A program made the translations under genes and the position numbers. Positions 57,207-64,000 of a stretch of DNA of 64,000 nt are shown here, piece by piece. Each line of letters begins with the position of its first letter. Positions within the stretch are counted from its first letter, which is position 1. Source of the stretch: Plantago ovata. Lineage: Eukaryota; Streptophyta; Magnoliopsida; Lamiales; Plantaginaceae. The DNA is taken from contig CM051456.1 of assembly GCA_028274465.1 (NCBI GenBank), positions 82,632,753-82,696,752 on the forward strand. The letters run 5' to 3'. Under the pieces are notes generated by a model, which saw nothing but the letters and a program-made list of their open reading frames with translations, had not been told where the DNA came from and made no database searches.

Positions 57207-58560
57207 TTATAGGGTATCATCAGGTCTTCTGGTAGGCGTGGTAGTTTCAATCATAGGCCGGATAGGAACAACTCCTCCATTAGTATCATCATTGCCCGTA
57301 TGGCCTTCATTGTCACTACTTTCACGCACATCCTCACCAGTAGAGTTGTAGTGTCGAGTAGAATTCTCAAGATTAGCAGCCGCTGTTATGGAATCCTCCA
57401 TCCTGAAGCCCTCCAATAGGATGTGAACTGTTGAACGGGAAAGGACAGTGGTATCAGGACCTCCCCCTCCAACGTTTTACACCACGAGAAGGTTACAGTA
57501 AGCTTCTCGGATACTCAGAAGTCTTCTACCATCTTTTCCAATGTCGACCACATTCTCTACGGTTGATCCGACCGATGTCTATATGATGCTCCCTTTAGAG
57601 GCAGGCAAGGAGCACCCCAACGAGGGGCCGGGTACCCATGTCATTATGTATTGGAACCAAGCTAGCGCTTCGGAACCTTCTAGCAACTACGAACTCAAGA
57701 TTGAATCCGTCGCGGCCAGAATGTCCCGGTGCCTTCCAGTTCACTCGAACTTTGCAGTCCTTGTGATGGATTGCTGACGTAATAATGTTTTGTGTCCCTT
57801 CGGTGGTGCATGAATAGGCATAGGAGTCCTTACTCCAAGTGTACTCTAGCTCCTCCTCTTGGATAATCCACGACGTTGTTGCAAAACCCCTTGGCTCGAA
57901 CGCACATCCAACGAGGTCACTCTTCTTGACATGGTTGTAATCGATCCCCCTCCAATACTTCATAGAAATCATACGGGAATGCTCCTTTCCCTTGGCATGG
58001 TTCCTACAAACAACAGTTAGTACCTCGTATGATACAAAACTGACTCATGCATATGCTAGTGTAAGAACGAAACACATAAGTGATAAAATCAACAATCGAG
58101 CTCCCCAAACCGTAATCTCTAGCCTAGCTTCTTCATCATGCAACATACCAATGTAACTACTACATGCAATACATCACATTATGCTCTTACTAGACAACCA
58201 ATATCCTAGATAACAAGGCTCAATTCATACCATAGTAGCGAAAAATTCTACAATCATAAATCCTCATACTCAATAATTAAGCATTCTATCGTCAAATCCA
58301 CCAACATTACATCAATAAACACAATCATATGCAAGAAATCAAAGATAAAGACATATTGCATAACAAGATATATCATCTAATAGCAAAATTCCCAAATCAA
58401 CAATCCAAGCAAAATTCAGAATGCAATTGATAGTAAATAACACTTCTAATCACACAAACAACATACTCATGCATCAAATAAGCATAATTGAAGCTCAAAA
58501 TAGAAAACCCCCAAATTCGAAAATTAGGGTTCTTAGGATGATACCTCAGATCTGAAAATC
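57207..58560 (-). pseudogene. captured host-gene fragment inside the retroelement, product unrecognised
   Basis: On the minus strand a leader-like segment ends CTGAG|GTATCATCC (about 58545). An intron-like stretch follows, and an acceptor TGTTTGTAG (about 58003) opens a frame to 57595 containing KYWRGIDYNHVKKSDLVG, ATTSWIIQEEELEYTW and CKVRVNWKAPGHSGRDG. A second open segment, with VGGGGPDTTVLSRS and MEDSITAAANLENS, runs to a stop at 57207. Frame breaks lie between 57595 and 57470. None of this occurs in the first element or in interior a, and it is unlike Gag or Pol. I do not know the protein family. Intron-like DNA implies capture at the DNA level or incomplete splicing. Confidence 0.45.
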
Positions 58561-59117
58561 TAATGCATTAGGACGAAATCTGTTCGGATGGGAAGATAGA
58601 TCATGTAATAGGCTTCGATTTAAGCTAAAGAACACTAGATTAGGTCAAGAAATGAAGAAGTTATGAAGATTTGAATGTAAAATCGCGATTTTCGGTTTTT
58701 GGGGAGGAGGAATGATGAAGATATGAAGAAAATGAGGTAAGAGGAAGAAATTCACGTTTTTCTAGCTACTGGAACCGTGGGGCGGTTCGCCCCTGGTGCG
58801 GGGCGAGTCGCCCCACACGGGGCAATTCGCCCCCCACGTGGGGCTGTTCGCCCCGTGCTCCCCGATGCGGGGAGACGGTTCCTGTCGTTAGAAAACACGG
58901 TTTTAATCCCCGAAACCAATTTTTTCAAAAAACCACTCGAAAAATCTCACTCAAACATAAGCATATACGACACAGACATGAACAAATTCGCATACGAGAA
59001 GCAAATAGTTCAAGAATGAATGCATGCAAAAAAGCAGTAAAGAAAGCGATAAAAATTCCGGGTTGCCTCCTGGATAGCGTCATTGTTTAAAATCTTTGAC
59101 TCGACTCCTGTCTGCGC
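58561..59117 (-). other. non-coding DNA between captured fragment and gag-pro, with GC palindromes
   Basis: It contains the leader of the captured fragment, then the GC-palindrome cluster at 58778-58857 and a spacer that resembles 12190-12400 of the first element (phrase CCGGGTTGCCTCC). No coding sequence. Confidence 0.6.
58778..58857. repeat. GC-palindrome cluster in interior b (4 copies)
   Basis: GGGGCGGTTCGCCCC, GGGGCGAGTCGCCCC, GGGGCAATTCGCCCC and GGGGCTGTTCGCCCC in succession. The arms are kept while the centre varies. Confidence 0.85.
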
Positions 59118-61277
59118 CTATCTTTTCTTTTTGCGGGTACTAGGCTTCCCCTTCATTGATCTCCTCTCCATGCCACGAACCTGTGAATAAGAAAGAATAT
59201 AGGCTGCAAGACCACAGTAGTGAGTAGTAAAAGAAATATCAGGCGGATCAGGTGGATCAGATATGGCTTTCAACACGTGTTGCTTGCCATCTACTTCAAT
59301 AGTGCAAGTTCTTTGGTAGATGTCCATCACGGAGCGTAGTTTAGTCAAGAACGTTCGCCCTAAGAGTATGACATCCCCCGTTCCAGGTGCAGACGCAGGC
59401 ATAACTACAAAATTGGTGTATACAGATGCTTCACCAATCTTGATCAACACATTTTTCACAACTCCTTCGGGTCTCATAAAGGATCCATCCGCCAGTTGCA
59501 CAATAGCCCTATGCTCAGATAGTTTTCCAAGGCTACTCTTTTCAAACACATTTAAAGGGAGTATGTTTGAGTAGGATCCCGTGTCTAGTGTGGCACGGAC
59601 ATCTTCAAGCTCACCAATCCTTACCTTAACATCGAAACTTTTAGGGAGTGGCTCGGGATCCTCTTGCTCCTCCTCACTTTCGTCAGAACCAAGGTCCTTC
59701 TCTTCTTCCTTAGCCTGTAGAAGTTCCTCCTTCTTGCAACACTCGCACTTAGCAACCTTCTTGATGGTGATTTCGTCAGGTAGATCACCATCTAATGTAA
59801 TGGCATTCGACTTCTCAGTGTTGCTAGGCAGTTTGCCTTGTTCCCTACTTGCTCCTCGGTCGATTAACTCTTGCATCTTTTGATGGGCAAGCCTAGTGCT
59901 CTCTTCCACCCTATCAAGCCTTGCCCTAGTCTTCTCAGAATCTTCTTCATAACGTTTGAGAAAACTTTGGGTGTGATCAACCATCTTTTGCAAGTTCTCC
60001 ATCAGTTGAGCCGACTTCGACTTCGGTGGCTCTTTCGGAGCGGGGTTTTCGCAGTGGTCATTACCATAGTTTAGCCTACTACGGTCTTGGTTAGGGCCAC
60101 AAGCTTGGTTAGCCGGTGCATATCCTTGATTGTTTCGGAATCCTCTTCTCCAAAATCCACCTCGAGGATTCCTACCGTCTTGTCCGTAGCTAACTTCTTG
60201 AGTACCAAACTCCGTAGCAAAGGCTTCTTCTTCGCCTCCTCAAGCCCAGTTGCCATCATCGTACGCCAGCTCCGATCTACACATATGAGCCCCATGCCCA
60301 TAGTTCTTGCATATCCAGCATACTTCGTTCGAAACAGTTGTTCCGGTGGCGCTCTAGAGGACTTGCTTCAATTCGTTGGTAAAGCACTCGAATTGATCCC
60401 CATTCCCCCTATACAGAGGGGCTTCTTGAGTCGGTGGAGCTTCAGGTCCACGTCTTCTAACCATCGCTCTTGGGTCCTTGAACTGCGAACCCTTAGCAAG
60501 CCTTTCGAAAACTGCCCAGACGGCTTCTGCGGTTTCCTCCCAAATATTGCCTCGGCATTGGAAATCCACCACTTGTTGGTTCTCGAAGGTTAGTCCGTTG
60601 TAGAAGTGTTGGACTAGGTCGGAAAGTTCAAAGCCATGGTGAGGACACTTGTTCGTGAGATCTTGGAACCTCTCAAACGCGGTGTAGATGGACTCATCAT
60701 AGTCTTGCTTGAATCCAGTGATTTGCGCCTTTAGCGCGGTAGTCAAGGTGTGTGGGAAGTATTTCTCCATGAAAGCTGAAAAAACCTTCTCCCTAGTGTC
60801 CAGCGAGCCTGCTGGTAGAGAACTTAACCATGACTTGGCTCTGTCGCCAAGTCCCATAGCAAAAACCTTCATCCTCAACTCATCCGTTGTTATTTCAGCT
60901 CCGGGTCGTGGGAGTTGGTTGACGAAATCATCGATATCGTGCAAGTACCCCATCACATCTTCCCTTGATAAGCCATAGAACCTCGGAAGTTGTTGGAATG
61001 CGTGGTTCTTGATCTCCAGATCTCGGGTTGCAGACGAAAGAACAATCGCCGATCCCCCCATACGATCCTTGGTGGGTTGAACCCATGCCTTCAGTGGTCT
61101 AGCTTCTGCCATTCCGTCGATTTCCTTGAAAAGAATGTGTAGAGATTCAGAGAAATCGGTATCCTCTATTTCCTCTAGTGCACGCCTTTCGAGTAGTCGC
61201 CTTCTTTGGTGGTAGACTCTGTCGATCTCAGCAATTGAATCAGCAAGCGGTGTTCTTGCAGAACGTGTATGCGGCAT
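59118..61277 (-). pseudogene. gag-pro: gypsy Gag-protease of interior b, two in-frame stops
   Basis: ATG at 61277 (MPHTRSARTPLADSIAEIDR) opens one frame down to 59118, with TAG at 60354-60356 and TGA near 60240. It shares the Gag core (LPRFYGLSREDVMGYLHD, ALKAQITGFKQDYDESIY, NKCPHHGFELSDLVQHFYNG) with 14346-12409. A zinc knuckle (CWICKNYGHGAHMC, about 60270-60320) follows. Then comes a coiled coil and a retropepsin with DTGS (ATLDTGSYSN), ADGSFMRPEG and LLGRTFL. It ends with a basic tail, and no reverse transcriptase follows. This confirms that the Gag-protease-only layout is a heritable property of the family. Confidence 0.85.
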
Positions 61278-61422
61278 ACACTATCTGTAACAGACTAGTA
61301 AAGCAGTATCAGAGAGAGATTAAAAAGAAAAACTAAAACTAATAGAATTAGGAATTGAAAGCTGAAAATATAAACAAATTAAACAAAAAAAAGGAGTATA
61401 GTCCCCGGCAACGACGCCAATT
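61278..61422 (-). other. leader and primer site of interior b
   Basis: Short leader. The primer site TTGGCGTCGTTGCCGGGGA (minus strand, 61402-61420) has one change from the family consensus. Confidence 0.8.
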
Positions 61423-62714
61423 TGATGAACGCGAATTTGTCGGTTCCGAATTCAAACAAATAATATTTATTATTTAGCCAAAGGCAATCCACAACTACAA
61501 CGAAAACCGTAGTGTAGCAGTAGAATGACTCGAGTGTCGTTCTCTCAGGACTATAACTAGCTTTATCAAATCTAATTTAGAATATAAAAACAGCAGACGG
61601 ATAGCAAAGGGGTTTCTAGCAGATAATGGAGATTGGTGATAGTATGATCCTTCAAAGCATAACGGGTCGATAATCATGCATAAATTCCTCGGTCTTGCAT
61701 GGAGATCTTTGATCAATCTAATGTCCTGTTGCAATTATTAAGCACTACGAAGATAATGGGTCTGACAAGTCAATCACTATTGTCCTATTGTGTTCCGTAA
61801 TTATTCAACACTACGAAGATAAACTCGCGTATAGGTCGACGAGGGTCCAATTGTGCATAATAATTAATACAACATACAAGAATTTAGGCTGAGCCTGATC
61901 AACGAAATAAAGCAATAACACGGAGTATAATGCGCGATATAGCCATTAGCATGATTATCTTCCCTTCGCTAAGAATTCACATACTACCACCAATGATAAG
62001 TTTAGCTACTCATAATAGGCATGCAATCAACAGAAATCATAGAAGAAAACATGTTGAAAGATAAATAAGAATAAGTAGAATAAACTGTAAGATACAATGT
62101 TACCGAAGGTTGTCAATCTCCGAAGAATTGCGATCCTACAAGCTCCAAACTGCTATGAAAAAGTGTCCCCTAAGCTACGAACCCCCAGAACAGGCTCTGG
62201 GAAGTCCCTACCTAAAACTACAGAGAGAGGTGAGAAGGTAGGTCTGGAAAAGTATGATTTTCAGAGAAAACTGAACAACTATATATAGGCTTCGAATAAG
62301 TGTGGGGCGGTTCGCCCCACACACCGGGCGGTTCGCCCGGTGTGGGGCTGTTCGCCCCGGAGACTTTTTCGCGGAATTCCGCGTTTTCGACGTGTTTTTC
62401 AATTTCTTCCCCTTTTCGGACTCGGTTTCTGACTTCTAGTGGCCTTCTAACCTCCAGATTCGACCCCTAGACTCCAAATCCTATCCGGAAACCTTCAGAT
62501 ACTCCAAATAGGCTTCTGGAACACCAATTCCTTGTCAACTTCAATATAATTGCCCGGAAATCCTCGATTTTCAACCAAAACCTGTAAAATAAAATCTAAA
62601 GGGAAACGTGACACTATTCTAATAAAATGCACTAAAATATAGCTAAATTGACATAGAGGATAGCTAAAATAGGTGAAAAAGACTCGAATGAAAGTGTAAA
62701 ATACACATTCATCA
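61423..62714 (-). repeat. LTR c of the complex (5' terminal)
   Basis: 1292 bp, TGATGAACGCG...TACACATTCATCA, followed by A and the ACGTCG duplication. TATA at 62280-62288 with three palindromes upstream (62303-62360). Confidence 0.9.
62303..62360. repeat. GC-palindrome array, LTR c (3 copies)
   Basis: GGGGCGGTTCGCCCC, CCGGGCGGTTCGCCCGG and GGGGCTGTTCGCCCC. Arms match within each unit even where they differ between units. Confidence 0.85.
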
Positions 62715-62715
62715 A

Positions 62716-62891
62716 ACGTCGTCCAAGACGTCACCTTGAGAGTTACGGAAATGTCACCCCCAATAGCACTTTTGGAAGATCGGACAGTATAGGATCTTCG
62801 ATCAATGAAGGTGATAAAAAAATTTCCCGATCACTTACAGTATAGTTTCACACTATCTTATACTAAGATACTCTGAAACTACAATGACATA
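62716..62891 (+). other. 3' end of the Tat element interior, right of the nested complex
   Basis: 176 bp starting with the second ACGTCG copy. Non-coding. No clear polypurine tract directly precedes the right LTR (ACAATGACATA), which is unusual. Confidence 0.6.
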
Positions 62892-63742
62892 TGTTGATAA
62901 GAAAAATATGTCTAGTTCGTAACGTGCACTTCTCCGCGAACTATGAAGCTTTCTAAGTACAAGCGTTGATGAGAGGCCGCGGTCCCAAAAGATCCGAACC
63001 TTGAATTATGTGAACCTCTAGGGAATTTTTACAAATGTGCCTAGTTTGTTAAAATAACCCTCTATAGAGAGGCGGAGATCCTGAGGTCCGGAACGGGAGT
63101 TAGAAGGACAAGGAGCATTACTCAAGTACTTAACAGGTTAGAATGTAGGAAGCTCATTTAGTACGAACCTTAAATACGTGTTTGTTGTGCTTTACAATTG
63201 AATCAGGACAAGATTCGCATCACAACCACATGGAGAGAAAGGACAAGAGAAGTGTGGAAGTTTCTAGGCAACACAAGAAGCTACAGCTAAATGGGCTTGG
63301 ACCAAGCCCATGAAAGTTAACGTTGGGCCTACTCAATATATGTGGACAAATGAGAAGGTGACAGATGGAAGCAAGAGATTGGTGCGACCTAGGGTTAGCC
63401 AACAACTATATAAAGGCTCCATTTCCAAAGAAAAGGTAACGGGTATTAATTAAGTACATTTATTACTCTAAGACAAGGAGAACTATCGAGCTCCTTCAAG
63501 TAAAGTCTCACACCGGCTTGACTTAGGCAAGCCGGAGATAAACACACATCCACACGCGCCTTTTTAATCTCAGGTGCTCAATTGGACATAGAGAGGATCT
63601 GAAGACTTGGGTACTGGCATTAGACAAAGATTCGTGTGCTGTGTTAAACTATGGTGACTTAGAGAGCTTTTTAGTTCTTTGTAGTTCGAGGAGTTTTGTA
63701 ATATTAGAGCGCTTGAAGTCTTACTAGAATTTCACCTCTACA
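62892..63742 (+). repeat. 3' LTR of the Tat element (851 bp)
   Basis: Same ends and length as 37521-38371. Followed by GGTTC (63743-63747), the target duplication. Confidence 0.93.
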
Positions 63743-63747
63743 GGTTC

Positions 63748-64000
63748 ATAACTTTCGGCATGTAACAAGGAGGTTATTGATGGTGCGACAGTTTTTTTTT
63801 TTTTTTTAACAATGTTGATTGCATTGTTTCGTGAACAGTGCTGATTTTTTCTTTATTCTGTTTGTACGGAAATTGCACCGATTAACGTTCACAACCATCA
63901 TCTCCGATTAATCACTACCTCCAAGCTTCAAAATACAAACAACAATGGCAACAAAGAAACATAATTGAAAAGCAATAAGGAAATCAATTAACACACGACA
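63748..64000. other. right flank of the Tat element
   Basis: Non-coding host flank with a T-run at about 63792-63807. No gene is seen in the last 250 bp. Confidence 0.5.

Larger units (their letters stand above)
50524..62715 (-). mobile_element. three-LTR / two-interior Gag-protease gypsy complex, TSD ACGTCG
   Basis: Three related LTRs lie in the same orientation: a 50525-51798, b 55074-56377, c 61423-62714. Two different interiors lie between them. Only the outer edges share a target duplication (ACGTCG at 50518-50523 and 62716-62721), so the whole block occupies one insertion site. Interior a has its polypurine tract, a gag-only frame and a mutated primer site. Interior b has a primer site, a Gag-protease frame and a captured gene fragment. 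Its junction with LTR b is abnormal: about 735 bp, including the purine tract, are missing compared with interior a. No polymerase or integrase is encoded. The structure fits recombination between related copies. Confidence 0.85.
37521..63742 (+). mobile_element. Ty3/gypsy element of Tat type with antisense gene, TSD GGTTC
   Basis: Two 851-bp LTRs (37521-38371, 62892-63742) have TGTTGATAAG...CACCTCTACA ends and GGTTC duplications at 37516-37520 and 63743-63747. Primer site TTTTTGCGCCGTCTGTGGGAA. Interior order: gag, protease, reverse transcriptase, RNase H, integrase (gypsy order), then a tandem array (45130-45712), an antisense spliced gene (49713-46226) and its promoter. A 12.2-kb complex (50524-62715) is nested in the 3' part. 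Without it, the element is about 14 kb, which fits the large Tat/Ogre/Retand/Grande group. Stops, frameshifts and a mutated protease active site inactivate it. Confidence 0.93.

Noticed and set aside
59581..59883. Plus-strand 100-codon Ser-rich frame
   Set aside because: Antisense shadow of the gag-protease frame, with no homology or start context.
63220..63405. 61-codon frame repeated in both Tat LTRs (also 37849-38034)
   Set aside because: Lies within the LTR promoter region, with no conserved domain; duplicated only because LTRs are.

Overview
This window is nuclear DNA of a flowering plant, most likely a eudicot. It shows spliced genes with GT..AG introns, TATA-box promoters, a plant FAD2-family desaturase, a Cassandra element carrying 5S rRNA promoter sequence, MITEs, a LINE and several plant lineages of LTR retrotransposon. 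No bacterial-type operon or CRISPR array is present. Roughly nine tenths of the window is transposable element. I support only two ordinary host genes: a short-chain dehydrogenase/reductase (SDR; 20559-21701, +, three exons) and a divergent FAD2-type membrane desaturase (32873-33982, -, leader intron). I cannot name the species.

Layout. 1-8241: a minus-strand Ty1/copia element of SIRE/Maximus type (5' LTR 6595-8241; gag and pol broken by point lesions), inserted into a decayed minus-strand gene fragment that has a 208-bp tandem exon duplication (8242-9060). 9302-15885: a minus-strand non-autonomous Ty3/gypsy element with a tRNA-Asp-type primer site that encodes only Gag and protease. 15976-16771: a complete Cassandra TRIM with TAAAC target duplications. 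17046-17784: two back-to-back promoter/first-exon regions. 18163-18433: a MITE. 18640-19806: an internally deleted LINE. 20559-21701: the SDR gene. 21841-32045: a plus-strand copia element (ACGTG target duplications) that was itself hit by a 2.09-kb solo LTR (24147-26233) and by an unidentified 2.6-kb insert. 32873-34190: the FAD2-like gene with leader intron and TATA box. 34230-37297: small inverted-repeat elements, one containing a dense AGCTCC/GGAGCT palindrome array, and AT microsatellites. 37521-63742: a plus-strand Ty3/gypsy element of Tat type with GGTTC target duplications and identical-length 851-bp LTRs. It carries gag, PR-RT-RH-IN, a 110-bp tandem array and an antisense multi-exon gene with its own TATA box and leader intron. 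Inside it, at 50524-62715, sits a three-LTR/two-interior complex of the non-autonomous Gag-protease family, flanked as a unit by ACGTCG.

How it fits together. Removing the nested copia block leaves the SDR stop and the FAD2-like stop only about 1 kb apart and convergent, so they are original neighbours and might act in one lipid-derived pathway (inference). All autonomous elements are inactivated by in-frame stops, frameshifts or deletions. The most unusual signals are: (i) a TCAGCAA/TTGCTGA word repeated about 60 times through the first copia element, in coding and non-coding DNA; (ii) copy-number-variable GGGGCGGTTCGCCCC palindromes just upstream of the TATA box in the LTRs of the non-autonomous gypsy family, also found in their interiors and inside one gag frame; (iii) the antisense gene of the Tat element; (iv) the three-LTR complex; and (v) an apparent captured gene fragment inside that complex.
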